Positions 12,080 to 24,289 are shown, numbered from the stretch's first letter. The stretch: 64,000 bases of DNA from Mytilinidion resinicola (GCF_010093595.1 NW_022985447.1:535218-599217), one strand, 5' to 3'. Made by a program: numbers and translations. Notes: generated by a model not told the origin, from the sequence alone.

Positions 12080-12560
12080 GTTATGACCGGGAGCCGTTCT
12101 GTGCGTTTTGAGAGTCGGTTCTGGCATGCCAGTACTACAGACTGTGAATTAGACGGTTTCTACGATGGGGCAAGGCCGGAGCGTGTGAATCAGACGTTGA
12201 AAAGGGGAAGTTGCAGTGAGGGGCGAAGTACTAACGGGCGCTAGTCCCGTGCGATTTTGATATCAAAATCAGCTTTGCTGTTGCTCGACGCTTTGAATTA
12301 CACCATGGAATAAGGCTGCTTTATGAGGGTGCGCGAGATGTATGAACGGGAGCCAGTCCGTGCGATTTGAAGTGGATTTTGGCATACTTTTGCTCGAGGG
12401 TGTGAATTAGAATGGTTTGCAATGGGAACAGCTGGAGCGTGTGAATCAGGCCGTGGAGTTAGGGGAATTTTGGAGGGTGTAAGATGTATAAACGGGAGCC
12501 AGTCCGTGCGATTTGAAGTCAGTTTTGGCGCACTGTTTTGTTCGACGTTCTGAATTGAAC
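12080..12560. repeat. Decayed tandem repeat, about 115-147 bp unit, four copies
   Basis: A phrase close to RACGGGAGCCAGTCCGTGCG, followed by ATTTGAAG and TTTTGGC, recurs at about 12087, 12234, 12348 and 12493 (spacings 147, 114 and 145 bp). Each unit ends with a TTGCTCGA-type stretch and GTGAATTAGA-like sequence. Copies 3 and 4 are the most alike. The array sits between the 3' ends of the FG gene and the MocA-type gene. Confidence 0.7.
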
Positions 12561-12759
12561 GGATTTCCGGTGTCTATGATCGACATTTGATCATACCAAA
12601 GCGGCCACACAGCGCATAATAGGTTACAGAGAACAATGTGATAGATGCCAAAATCGCGCTCTAAATGTCTCTAGTCTATCTATATAATCAAAACGCCGTT
12701 CCATGCCTGTTCTTAATTTTCACTTCCCTCTTCAAGTCTACGTCTAACTATGAGATCGC

Positions 12760-13916
12760 CTAGATCTGCGCCTTCTCCACCCGCCTCCCCGTCTCATCAA
12801 ACCAAATCTTCTTCCCACTCCTCAAGCTCTCCTGCAGCGCACACCCGATCGCAACCGCCTGCACGGCGCCCTTCAGCTTGAACGGCAGCTCGGTGTTCTC
12901 CAAGCACGCCGCCGTGAACTCGTTCGCCTCGACCACAAACGCGTGTTCGAAGCGGCCGTAGTAGTTGGGTGGGATCTCGCGCCTTATGCCCGTCGACTCG
13001 GACAGCTCAACGAGGTTGGTCTGGGGGTTCGCGTTGACGGTGATCTTGCCCTCGGTGCCGATGATCTCGGTCATGTCGTGCTGGCCCGCCGCCATCATGC
13101 GCGAGCTGTAGAAGTACGCGATCTTGCCGCCCCAGAACTCGACGACGCCGACGCCGTTGTCGACGTCGCCGTGGGTGCGGAGCTCGGGCTGCACGGCGGT
13201 GATGCCGACGGCGTAGCACGACTTGACGACGGAGTCTTGGCCGAAGAACCAGAGTGCTAGATCGATGTCGTGGATGTTGCAGTCGACGAAGATGCCGCCG
13301 CTGAACTCGGCGTAGGCGACGAAGAAACCTGACGGGTCGAGCTTGTCGCAGGTCTGGGAGCGGAAGACGGAGGGGCGGCCGATGGTGGAGTCGTTGACGC
13401 GGGCGAAGGCGTCGCGGTAGGAGGGGTCGAAGCGGCGAGAGAAGCCGCAGAGGACTTTGAGGTGGGGTTTTGCGCGGGCGGCGTCAAGGACGGATTGGGA
13501 CTGGTTACGTGTTAGTGAGAGGTACGTTGGCGAATTTTGACTGAAGACTGGATGGTGACGGAATGGGGCGAAATGGGGAAAAACCTCACAATTTCAACAC
13601 TTGTGCTCAACGGCTTCTCGCATAGAACGTGCTTGTCGGCGTTTATAGCCTTGATGGCCTGCTCGGCGTGCACAGTGGTGACAGTCGCAACGACGACGGC
13701 TTCGAGGCCCGGGTGCTTGAGCATCTCATCGTAGTCGGTGTAGATCTTGGTGCCAAAGGGCACGAGGTTCGTCTGCGCCCAGGCGATTTCGCTCTCCTCG
13801 GGCGTGAAGGCGGCAACAAGCTCAGCTCGCGGGGTGCGGTTGAGGAAGTGCAGGGCGTGACGGGCACCCATGCGGCCGAGGCCGGAGACGGCGACTTGGA
13901 GCTTGCGAGGACCCAT
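12760..13916 (-). CDS. Gfo/Idh/MocA-family NAD(P)-dependent oxidoreductase (inositol 2-dehydrogenase-like), 355 aa
   Basis: Exons 13916-13590 and 13500-12760; intron 89 bp, phase 0. An N-terminal Rossmann fold (VSGLGRMGARH, residues about 11-20) is followed by the family signature LCEKPL, whose Lys101 is the conserved catalytic Lys. The C-terminal alpha/beta domain contains NIHDIDLALW with the conserved Asp/His pair. Family members oxidise myo-inositol (IolG type), reduce or oxidise other cyclic or open sugars, or act on sugar acids. The call of inositol dehydrogenase rests on family resemblance plus the inositol genes further right. It could also supply one of the ketoacid/hydroxyacid steps of glucuronate catabolism. 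The neighbouring polyol dehydrogenase is on the same strand, 976 bp upstream. Codon use is strongly C-ending. Confidence 0.85.
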
Positions 13917-14892
13917 TGAGGTAGATTTAGGGGGAATTGAGGCTTTGAGGGGAGGAATTGGAGAGGAATTGGGTAGAAGAGGCAGAAGAGAGGGCTCAGA
14001 GGATCTGAGGAGGCGAGCGAGAAGGATATGGAGAAAGTGACGAAGCTATCTCTATCAGTCTCAACGGAAAGTGGGAGCGGTGAGCTGCACGTACAGTAGC
14101 CAGTCGAGCTCAATTTCAATCACCAGGGATCGTCAATGCTGGGTTTGCGGGAGAAAAAGGGTGGATGTGGAGGAGGATGGCAGACTACAGCAGGCGGACG
14201 AATTCGAGACTTATAGCTTTCACCAGCAGCAGCAGCCAGACACGGTACATGCACGACGAGAACACGTCTGGCTGCACTTTTTCTCCCCACCTGCTGGCGA
14301 AGCTCGGTCCCTGCCCTCCCCAAACCTTCCGTAGCAAAGCTCCCCGGCCGTTGAGGAGCTCCGTCCCCGTTGCGGCCATGGCGTCGTCAAGAAACAGAAA
14401 TATTCGGCTAACTCCTGCGCCATGTGGAGTTGTAGTGGAGTCCCTGGCGCGCATCGTGGCAAGGGGTACACTCGGCGTATGACCCCGCCGCGGGGTGAAT
14501 GGCGGGGAGCCCGATAATATCTGCGGGTTCTGGTCGGCTGGAGAGTTCACGATGGGCAAAGTTGCTGTTTCGAGTGGAGGGTTGGCTGAAGTTGGTGCCT
14601 GGCACATGATCCCCGGAAGGAGCTTTGGCCATTATCATAACTCCGAGTTTTGAGCTGTCTATTTCCGTCTATCGTGAGGCTTGGATGCTTCAGACCACTT
14701 TTGGCATTTCCAGATCAGTCACTTGGGGCAGACTGTGTAACCACGCGTCGTGCCGAGTTAGGGGCTGCGCATTTGCATTTGGCACACAGGAGCACCATCC
14801 ACAGCACGGCAGGACGGTCAGTGTAATGGCACAAAGCTCCAGAAGAAAGATATGTACAGCTCAGTGGTCTACGAAGCTAAGAGATGTTGACA
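13917..14892. promoter_or_regulatory. Upstream region of the MocA-type gene, no other gene seen
   Basis: This 976-bp stretch lies between the start of the MocA-type gene and the 3' end of the polyol dehydrogenase. Frames of up to 140 codons exist on both strands but overlap one another and show no recognisable domain. Confidence 0.4.
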
Positions 14893-16225
14893 TTATAGAC
14901 GCGCTTTGTCCTCTTCATCCGTCTCAATGACCACCTTGATGACCAGCTTGCCATCCACGTCTTTTGTGTTGCCCGCCATGTCGAATGCCTGCACGGCCGA
15001 CTCGAGTCCCTTGTACCTATGCGTGACCAGCTTTGAGAAGTCTGGGTAGTCTGGTCCCTTCTTTGACACAACTTCAATGCCCATGGGGTACGTATTGGCG
15101 TATCGGAAGACGCCGACTAGATCAACTTCGCGGAGTGCGGCAGCTGATATGGGGAGAGTTTGGATTGGCGTACCCATGCCTATTAACATCACTTTACCAC
15201 CAGGGCGAGTGGCCTGTGACATTAGCTCTCGAATTGAAGGGTGAAGGAAGGCCGACTTACAAATATGGCTGCTTGGAGACACGAAGGCACTCCAGTGCAC
15301 TCGAACACGGCATCAACCTCCACTGCAGGCTGACCGCTTGACTTCTTTACCTTGCCAATTTCAGCTGCCGTCTCTTTTGCTATGGCCAGATTCTCCTCGA
15401 TGGTACTTCCTCGCTTCATAGGGACCGTGTATCCCTTGTGTGCAAACGCGTTGTTTACCGCGAAGTCCACGCGCCCGGAATCAATGTCAGCTATTATGAC
15501 CGTACTCGCGCCCGAAATCTTCGCCATTGCGGCCACCAAAAGACCCACCGCGCCTGCTCCGAAGACTAGAACTGTGCTTCCAGTGGGAAGATTTGCTCTT
15601 CTTGTGGCGTGAATTGCTACACCAAGCGGTTCTAGAATTGCTCCAAGGTCTAGTGAGACATCGTCCGGTAGTCTTTCCAATTAGCCTCCGAGTGACTCAA
15701 ATGATGGAAGAAAAGACCTACTTGTGACACCACGCCGCAGGATGGTTGATTCTGTCTTGTAGTGTACCCTGCGCGTGAGGAAATGCTTTTGCAGAGCTCC
15801 TGAAGCTCATAGCTTTGCAGATGTTATACCTCCCCTCTCCGCACCTGTCACACTCTCCACAAGGCAAACCGACTTCTAGCGCCACCTTGTCCCCAATCTT
15901 GAAGTCTTTGACCGATGAGCCCACGCCAACGACAACGCCTGCAGATTCGTGGCCTAGTGACATGGGCTCTCGCACCATAATGTCGCCATTGCGGTAATGG
16001 CGGTAGTAATGGAGATCAGAACCACAAAGACCAGTTGCCCGGATCGCTACCTGAAGCTCGTCTGCGTTTGGTGGAAACAAACTTCTGCTTTCCTACATAA
16101 TGTCAGAAGCTTCAGCGCCGAACGAGCATGTGACGTACAATCCTCAAGTCTTTCGCGCCGTGTAGCACTGACGCTTTTATCTGACGCCTGGTCTGCTGCG
16201 TGTCAGGCGACTTGGTGGCAGACAT
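14893..16225 (-). CDS. Zinc-dependent polyol dehydrogenase (sorbitol/xylitol/L-idonate 5-dehydrogenase type), 396 aa
   Basis: Exons 16225-16139, 16092-15722, 15672-15261 and 15213-14893; introns 46, 49 and 47 bp, phases consistent. Medium-chain dehydrogenase features are complete: catalytic zinc ligands in GLCGSD (Cys) and LGHE (His, Glu), with the ILEPLGV Glu; four structural-zinc Cys in GLPCGECDRCGEGRYNIC; and coenzyme motif VFGAGAVGLL followed by an acidic residue in IIADID, which suggests NAD preference. The nearest functional groups known to me are sorbitol, xylitol and L-arabitol dehydrogenases, and fungal L-idonate 5-dehydrogenase of the D-glucuronate route. The last is favoured by context: the head-to-head SDR would act on its 5-keto-D-gluconate product. 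Substrate is inference; family and completeness are seen. Confidence 0.88.
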
Positions 16226-16739
16226 GTTGGAGGATGCCGAGCGTGAATTGAGTCTGTTTGGCAGTGATCGTGGTAGTAGTGTTCTAGCAGAAAAGTAGAA
16301 AGCATCAGCTGTGAACAAACTTCAAACTTTTGAACAACGCGCCCCACGCGCCGAGGGCCCGCTGCTTGACGGACGAAACTACGGATGGCCTCGACGCAAG
16401 CCCGCTCTGAAGGGTGCATGCCGGGCCGCGGGGTTTCTTGCCTCTTGCGAGTGGCAATAGGGACAATTGCGGTCGCTGTCGGCGAATGAAGCGGGACATC
16501 AGACACCGACGATCCACTCGCGATGCTCTCTCGCCCAGCTGCATCACCCACAGCACCGCGGCCCGGTCAGCCCACGGATTAACTGGCGCCGTGCCACCCG
16601 TTGAAGAGCTGCCCAGGTACACGCGCCCCGATGGCCCTGACACCGCGATTAAAAGCATTTCATGCTCATGGCTTCTGGTCGTCTTCAGCAGATTCAACAC
16701 CAGATTGACCCGAAGCGTCCCACGACTAGCACCAACACC
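16226..16739. promoter_or_regulatory. Shared divergent promoter, polyol dehydrogenase / KduD-like SDR
   Basis: This 514-bp GC-rich region lies between two outward-facing start codons, so both genes can be switched together. It contains GAAGCGGGA at 16488-16496, which recurs in two other divergent promoters of the neighbourhood. No TATA box is obvious. Confidence 0.55.
16488..16496 (+). promoter_or_regulatory. Candidate regulator site GAAGCGGGA
   Basis: This nonamer contains a CGG triplet, the half-site usually read by Zn2Cys6 proteins. It matches GAAGCGGRA, also present at 30101-30109 and 35480-35488. About one chance match is expected per 64 kb on both strands. Confidence 0.3.
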
Positions 16740-17589
16740 ATGACTTCCGTACAGCAATTGTTTTCGCTAGAGGGCCAAACGGCTCTCGTCACAGGCGGCA
16801 CGCGAGGGATAGGTCAAGCAATGACCCTCGCCCTGGCTGAAGCTGGCGCAGACATCCTCCTCGTCCAGGTACGCATTAGGTTCAGCAACCTCAAAAACCA
16901 GCAGTAGACACTAAAATACCCAGCGCGACACGTCCAACCAGTCCACCAAACAAGCCATCGAAGCCCTCGGTCGCCGCGCAACCATCTACACCGCCGACCT
17001 CTCCTCTCCCGCCTCCGTCGCCGCCCTCCTCCCCTCTATCCTGGAGAAAGAACCCAATACCCGCATCTCCATCCTCCTCAACTGCGGCGGCATCCAAAAG
17101 CGCCATCCCTCTCACCAATTCCCCACCGAAGACTGGGACGCTGTCATCCAAGTCAATCTCAACGCCGTCTTTACCCTCGCCCGCGATGTGGGCGCACACA
17201 TGCTCGCTCAGCCCGCAGACCTTCCCGGCGGCCGTCGGGGGAGTATCATAAACATCGCCTCTCTCCTCTCCTTCCAAGGTGGGCTCACGGTCCCCGCCTA
17301 TGCCGCGTCAAAAGGCGGTGTCGCACAGCTCACGAAAGCATTGAGCAATGAGTGGGCTGGGAAGGGCCTCACAGTCAACGGGATTGCCCCGGGGTATATC
17401 GCGACGGAGATGAATACGGCGCTTATGGAAGATAAAGAGCGTGCCGCAAGTATATTGGCGAGAATTCCGGCGGGCAGGTGGGGACGGCCGGAAGATTTCA
17501 AGGGCGCGGTGGTGTTTTTGGCGGCCGCGGCGAGTGCGTATGTTAGTGGGGAGATTTTGACGGTGGATGGGGGCTGGATGGGGCGGTAG
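16740..17589 (+). CDS. KduD-like short-chain dehydrogenase (2-deoxy-/5-keto-gluconate type), 264 aa
   Basis: Exons 16740-16868 and 16924-17589; intron 55 bp, phase 0. Classical [11 protein letters not shown] (residues 18-25), LLNCGG in place of [12 protein letters not shown] with the catalytic Ser, YAASKGG (Tyr170, Lys174), and a C-terminus [12 protein letters not shown] typical of the gluconate/KduD subgroup. Family members interconvert keto-gluconates using NAD(P)H. In the fungal D-glucuronate route an SDR reduces 5-keto-D-gluconate to D-gluconate, and the head-to-head zinc dehydrogenase fits the previous step. An in-frame ATG exists about 75 bp upstream, but the start at 16740 is preferred because the SDR fold begins a few residues later and the context (ACC before ATG) is good. 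The exact substrate is inference. Confidence 0.88.
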
Positions 17590-17752
17590 AGGGGGATTTG
17601 AGAAAAAAAAAAGTAAAGGTTTGGATGATAGATGAGTATTAGGCTTTGACAATGGAGCTTTTGGTTACTGGGTAGGTCCTCGTGGGTTGCCCTGGTGACT
17701 GGTTGTTCAAGAAGTTTGAGAAAGCCATATGATATGCGCCTTGAAGAAAAGG

Positions 17753-17788
17753 GAACGACCTCAGAGCTCAGAACGACCTCAGAGCTCA
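17753..17788 (+). repeat. Perfect 18-bp direct repeat, two copies
   Basis: GAACGACCTCAGAGCTCA occurs twice back to back. Each unit contains GAGCTC. It marks the left edge of the repeat island. Confidence 0.85.
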
Positions 17789-17910
17789 GAATCGCTGCCC
17801 ATGACCGACAGCTACTCGATGACCTTACGTTTCTGCGAATTTTTTTTCCCTTTTCCTGCAGCTAGATGGGGCGTATTGTGGACAACTGGTCAATGCCAAT
17901 TTGGACACCG

Positions 17911-18222
17911 TTCATATTTGCTGGTCTTCCCTTTCGCTTTTCTCACTCGCGTATGACCTTGAGGGACTTCAGGATCTATCAAGTGGCCTTCAAAGTTAAT
18001 GTCAATGCCACAAGCTCTCATATTTGCCACCATTCCCTCCTACTTTTCCCGTCTGCGTATGACCTCAAGGGTCTTCAGGACCTATCGACCGACCTTAGAA
18101 CCAATGTCAACTTCTTAACCTCTCATATTTGCTATCTCTTCATCTTAATTTTCCTACTCGCATATGACCTCGAGGGTCTCCATGACTTATCGAGTGACCT
18201 TCCAAAAGACATTCGAAGCAAA
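17911..18222 (+). repeat. Tandem repeat, 105-bp unit, three copies
   Basis: TCATATTTGC recurs at 17912, 18018 and 18122, each followed about 35 bp later by CGYATGACCT and a GGGxCTTCAGGA-like or GGGTCTCCATGA-like stretch. The 105-bp unit is divisible by three, so one plus-strand frame (17866-18447) stays open through all copies and repeats a DLxGLxDLSxDL-like peptide. I do not call it a gene because nothing beyond the repeat supports coding. Confidence 0.75.
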
Positions 18223-21200
18223 CACGATATACACGTGACCAATTTCGCCGTCTATATAACAGCCCTGAATCTCATCTCTAGCATCTATCTCATCAGCTCA
18301 CTGCAAATCACACTCTCTTATACTCATTTTCACACTTATATAACTATACGAAGAATGCCAAGTATATCGATCAAAACGGCTCAGGTAAGCTTTCACACAG
18401 TGGTTGATTTCGAGCTGCTTCTGTTTAGCGACTTACTAATTGCCTAGTAGAAAGGCATTCCATGTTTGCCCGCTTTGCTCCGGCGCCCAGGTCAAATTGA
18501 CTACAACCCCGCCCGATGAGAGATTGGAGGGCCGGCCGTCCATTTGCGGTCGTTTAAAAACGGAGATCAACCCATTCAATGGTTCCGCGCGGCCAATCGG
18601 AATTTCTTTAAAAAGAGGGAGACGAGTTCTATATGGCTTTGCGCAGCGGTTCTGGGATCCCTTGCTGCAAAATCTCGCCGTAGAACGTTGATGGCTCGTG
18701 TTTCTGCTTTCGTCAGGAAAACTAGTCGAATCAAAACATCCTAGACACCATCCTGATGGCTCGTCCCTCTGCTCCTGCTTGGGGATTTCGTGGAGCAAAA
18801 ACCGTCGCGCAAACAGACCAATGCTCCGCCTCTCTGCTCCTGGTTCAAAGATCGGTCAACTTCGGGATATATTGGCCTTCATTTCCTTTGCCCGTCTTTT
18901 TGTTGCCGTCCGGGAACCTAGTCGGATCAAAATAGCTCTGAGGAAGCATTGTGGATCGTTCTCTTTTCCGGTCCGCAATCATTCTGTGCAAAACGAATTG
19001 GGAAGGAGAACGATGGGTCGCCTTCCGTTCCTGTTTCCGCGGCGCCACTTGGTAGATTCGGGACTGGAAAGGACGACCACGTGTTCGCCGGCCATTTCGC
19101 TGCCCTGGTGATCAAGAATCGCTTTCCCGCTTCTTGTGAATTGGCGTTCTGCTTCCGATGGGGATCCGAATTGCTCAAAATCGACAGGTCGACTCCTTAT
19201 GGCTGGGCCTCGATTCCATATATTTCATCACGATCGAAACAGCTAGCACTCCAGCATCATGGTCTCCTCATTAATCTGGGTGGGGCTACACTATAGATCT
19301 AAAAGGTTCTGAAGAACTATGAAACGTCTCTCTGGCGATGCTTTAGCTTGGTCTACCTATACTTGTCAAGACTATCCATGGAACCAAGCGATGGTAGCCT
19401 GTGCTGGTCGTGATAATTAAAAAGCCATCGCATGGCTAATCATGGATTTGCCGATCGAGAGATCAAGACATAAAGATCAACGGTGCAACACTCAGTCGCA
19501 GTTCGTCGGAGTTCTCTTATATCAAAAATAACTTACCGCCTACCCCATGGATTGCTTCCTCCGACATCAGACTAGGTTGATTGCACGGTCAAAATTGGAC
19601 TTCACGCCGTGGCATGGTGCCAGTTCTGGCTTGTTTAAAACAATTAGCGGGATGAAATGATGGCTGTCTGTGCTCCTCCGCGGATCTCTGAAAAGAAATA
19701 GATACCCCCTTGAAGAATCCGCCTGTCAATATTTCACACCCGATGGTCCAGCTCTTTGCATCTGTCCGCTGGTGTGCCTTTGCTGCATCAAAACTGGCGA
19801 GATTCGAGGGTCATGGATCTTTTCTCCCGCCTTCAGGTTGGCTCGATTTTGTGATCAAAAGGCGACGATATGCTTTACTATGGTCCCCGTCCTGGCATCG
19901 TTCTGGCTCTGGCTAGGTGGCATACATTCAAACACTTGACCCAAGTTCATGCGATATCATGGATTTACCGATTTTAAAACCTATCCCCACAAGGATCAAT
20001 GGTCCAGTAATTCGCCGCCGTTCGCCAGCGTCTTCTTCATATCCAAACATACGGACTCATCACTGCTCGGCTCCATTCTTGCTCACTTGACACCACTGTG
20101 TGGGATGTCCCGGCTGGCAGGTAGTCGGTCAGTCAAAAGGCAGTCCGATCTCTACTGCATCGACTTTGACATCGGACTCGAGTTCTGAAAGCCCCTCAAG
20201 GCACCCCAAGCAGCGGCACACCTGTGTGCATAAACTTATGACTGGTCTCTGTATTCCTCTTCATAACAATGTTCGAGTCGTCTTCTTTGCTAGTAGTATA
20301 TATTCTCTATAGAAACGATGCTATACAAACTCCAAGCAGCACTGCGTCATGGCAGAAGCTGCCGTTCTCAGAGATTATATCATGCTTTACACTACGTTGG
20401 AGGTTCAAAAGCGACGCTTGGAGGCACACATGTTCGGTGGAGACCAATCTTCCGCATCAGAAGCTTGGCACGTCCTTGAGAGTATAAAGCTCCTACCAAG
20501 GCTCCTATGGCCAGCTGTTTGCTAGCGCATTGCAAAAATGCGTGGTTGGATGAGGTCATGGAAAGCGGTCAAAAACTTGCAAACAGATGGTCAAAGCACA
20601 CCGTGGCTTGGTTCAAAAGCACTAGCGCTGGCCTACTATGACCTCCCCTCTGGGCAGGCGGAGGGACTACGATAGCTTTCAAAAGCTATCGGAGAAGAGT
20701 ACGATATCCGACTTCCTCTTTTCCAAACCAGAATCTTTTATATACTTCATTCAAAGTCCTATATTCGCAATCTTAGATGGCGGGGATCCGAGAAAGCTGG
20801 TTGCAAGCCATCAAAAGACAGGATCTACAACGACTATGCGTCGAGCACCGCCACTCCTTGAAGCGTTTTCTCGTGCGTCTGGATACCTGGATCTTGTTCA
20901 AAACTCTAGCGCAAGGAGCCCATGATACTGAGATCTTGGCAGCCAGATCATAGGTCGTGGCATGTTCAGAATAGGTACCGGGGATGTCTGATGACCTCCG
21001 GCTCGAGACCCAGTGAAGGCGGACAGGACTTGCCGGCTCAACAGTCTAGAGGTCCTTCTTCCTTGGATTGCTCCTCCCGATCTCAACAATGGCACTTTGC
21101 AAATGCTTGACCATCCACATCCAAGGCTTGTGTGCAAGCACATTCTTGATGGCAAAACTCGCGAGTCTGGAACTTCATGTCCTGTCACGCTCGTTCGGAT

Positions 21201-22395
21201 CATAGCCCGTATATTTTATCTGTCGATTTTTATATCTATACTTCTTCCCCAAAGCGTCTTGTAAAAGTTGATCGCGCTACTTCAAAATGTCGAGAATCCC
21301 TCCCCAATGTAGGTGTTCGAGCCAATTCCTGGGAAGCCCTTGCATCTTTGGGCTCAAGCTTGTTAAAAGAGCGATTATACCAATCTGATGGAGGTAGTCC
21401 TCCAGCATCTTGCTCGACTTCCTCGGTGCATCAAAAGCATGTGGAAGGACGTGTATGCTGTCAGCTCTGCCTCTGTGAGTAGAGCTCAAAATAACAATCA
21501 CCTTTTCCTCAAGTGTCTCTTTCAGGTTTCTCTCTTTTGTATTTCAGAGAGGGTTTTGAGCAAAGACTTCGACACCTTGCCCACGAACTCGCCATGGCCC
21601 ATCGGAAATCAACCTCTTCGATGCATTAGGGACTACCGCTTTCCGCTACGAGATGAAATGAGAAGGCTGCTCCGGGGGGGGAAATCATAGCACTTAAATC
21701 GTCCAAGTGACCGCACCTACGAGCGAAGGGGTGCGAATTGATGGCTCTTGTGCGGGTAGCCAGTTTCAAATGAACGACATAGTGACCGAATGTTGCGGAA
21801 ATTTCAAACAGTCATGCACCAGCACCGCATGAGCACAGACTATCTGCGGGCGGGAGCTTCTGAAGACTGAAAACTGTTCAAAAGCTGAAGGTACTCGCGG
21901 CGATGCTCGTCCGGAACGGTGCGAGGATCGAAACAGGGACAAGAAACAGCTAATGTCGGTCACTATCTGTCGCCTCGCCAATTATACTTCGTCTCCTCAC
22001 GTCAAATGGCGTATTCAAGGTAGTAATGTTGGCCGTTGCCGATCGCTCCCCCCTTACCATTTCACTTTTTCCCTTTCACTGCTCGCTCCACGAAATTCCA
22101 TTGATAAAGGCATCTAAATGAGGGTCATGAACACCGAATGTTACCATGGAACCAGAAAGAGGAGGACCCCCTACAAGCAGCTGGCCTTTCCGTGGCGTAG
22201 GGGATAAATAGCCGCTACGGTGAAACTAACAGCTTGCCTATTATAACTTCTGGAACGATTTCGTTCTATATACACCACTAAAAGATCAACACTGCAGGAG
22301 AAACCATCTAATGGAGTTGTCAGTCCCGGACTTCTGGTTTTACTGTTAGCATCGACCGGAAAGTAAATCCGCGAGTGCCTCGTCGTCATGGAGGC

Positions 22396-23295
22396 TAAGT
22401 CAAAAGCGGAAGCGGCCCGCATGTATGGACCAGCGCCTGGGTCAAAATCGCACGCACAGCACCAAAATATCACTGTACTTTGCGGAGTGGTCGTGCTACA
22501 ACAATGCTCCGCGGTACCGCAATCGGAGAACAGACTGTGCCATGGAGTGGTATATACATCCAAAACCTTGATCCAAAACAGCTCATGGCCGGAGCTGGAC
22601 ATCTGGATCATGGAGTGGTGCATCAAATCTTCTCAACAACCGGTTCATGTGGGAGCTCGGATTCTGCGTCTTCTGTTATAAATGTTATAGTTGGTTAAGA
22701 AATCTTCTAAAGTCGCAGTTTCTTATACGATCAGACCCTAAATTAGGGAAGAAAAGCGGAGAACATCGTTGGATTTGATGCTGTGGGGGCACTTGCAAAG
22801 TCGGGCCACTAGAGGAGTCCACTGCTGTCGACTGATGTAAAATGCGCACGAAATGTTCTCATGTTCTCCCGGGCCTCGGCTTTGGAACCCATCCACGAGA
22901 TCTGGATTATAAAGGACAAGGTTGTAACCCATGACTGAGTCCCTGCGGCCGGCAAGCCTCGATCCAATGGACAAAAAACATTCTTGAAGAGACTACGATG
23001 ACCGAGACTCGACTCTGGGAATTCGACGACCCCCGATTCACCGCCACAGAGTTCAAATCTCCTCTAGGGTTATGTCGAAGCCCACTGACTTGTTAATATC
23101 GTCGCTGCTAATTCTATATACTACTTTCTTTATATCAAATAGCAAAACAAGCATTCATCATGGTTTTGCCCAGAGATTCCCTTTTCGCCGGACAACAGAC
23201 CGCAGAACTAGTGATCTTTGCTCGGTATCTAGAGTCAAAAGAGGAAGCGGCGCGTACCTATAAACCAGCGCCTGGATCAAAAATTTGCACGCAAC
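22396..23295 (+). repeat. Pair of diverged long repeats about 837 bp apart
   Basis: About 60 bp starting at 22396 and at 23233 align at roughly 75 percent: both begin AGTCAAAAG, contain GGAAGCGGC and CCAGCGCCTGG, and end in a second TCAAAA followed by GCACGCA. In one plus frame both encode an SKxEAARxYxPAPGSK-like peptide, so the frame is shared between copies. Confidence 0.6.
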
Positions 23296-24263
23296 ACTCC
23301 CATGAATGCGGAACTGGCATCTGGATCAAAAGGCAAACTTATGACGCTCTCGCAAGATGTTTCATCCTTTCGAAGCCCGGATATGTACATGTACGACTCG
23401 GGGCTTCAGGAAATATCCAAGGACTTGAGCGAAACGGAAGCCCATCATTCTGAACAAATATCAAATCCAGGAAAGCCCGCTCTAAGTAGTTCGCGGTGTC
23501 TGGCAGCCATGTGGAGACGGCGTCAAGATCTAGCTATCGCTTCTCTGTTGTTGTCTCTGGCCTTCAGCAACCGGCCAATGGCGACGAAAAAGGCCAAGGC
23601 ACTATCAAATTGACTGTCAAATGGATGCGATGTTGTTGCCCTTGGACCAGATTTCTGTCACTCTCCGATCGAAGCGGAGATCGTGGAGAACAGATCAAAA
23701 CAGCCAGAAGTCACCAATGTCGGTTCCTGGTCTTGTGGAAATCTCAGTCGCGCGGTATATACTGGAGAACTTCAAAACTTGTGTATAAGCACATCTCCGG
23801 GTGGGAACAGGGCATCAAAGATTTTTTTACGGAGGAATCAACAGTCACTAGAGAAGCAAGCAATGTCAGCCTTCGATCTCGAGAAATTTGATTATCCACA
23901 CGAGAACTTTAAAATTAGGCACATGAACACGCAATGTCTGGTTTTGGATCAAACCGGAAGCAAGGGGTCACCAATGGAGAGCATAGTCAAACGCCCTGGA
24001 CTTTTATTTCATTGGTCTCCGGCTCCAGAATCCGGTCAGCGACCCGTTGTATACCTTGGGCCTAGAGTGCTAGACAACATTCAAAATCTGCATAGCGACG
24101 GTGTAATGTCCTTCCTGCCGGCTGCATAAGTCTACTGAGTACAGTCAAATGTGGCGACCGCGACAAAGAAACAAAAAAAGGACAGTTACCTCTGCCCATG
24201 CTTTTTCCGAGTCCCAGGTCTACCTACCGAAGAGTCCAAGCCGTACGGATATGTCACGAGATA

Positions 24264-24289
24264 TTTTTTTAAAAAAAAAAAAAAAAAAA
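24264..24289 (+). repeat. T7-A19 homopolymer tract
   Basis: A run of seven T is followed directly by nineteen A within the repeat island. It could be slippage-prone simple sequence or the poly(A) trace of a retro-inserted transcript. No target-site duplication was recognised. Confidence 0.7.

Noticed and set aside
17866..18447. 193-codon plus-strand frame through the 105-bp repeats
   Set aside because: Openness follows from the repeat length being divisible by three; kept as a finding, not as a gene.
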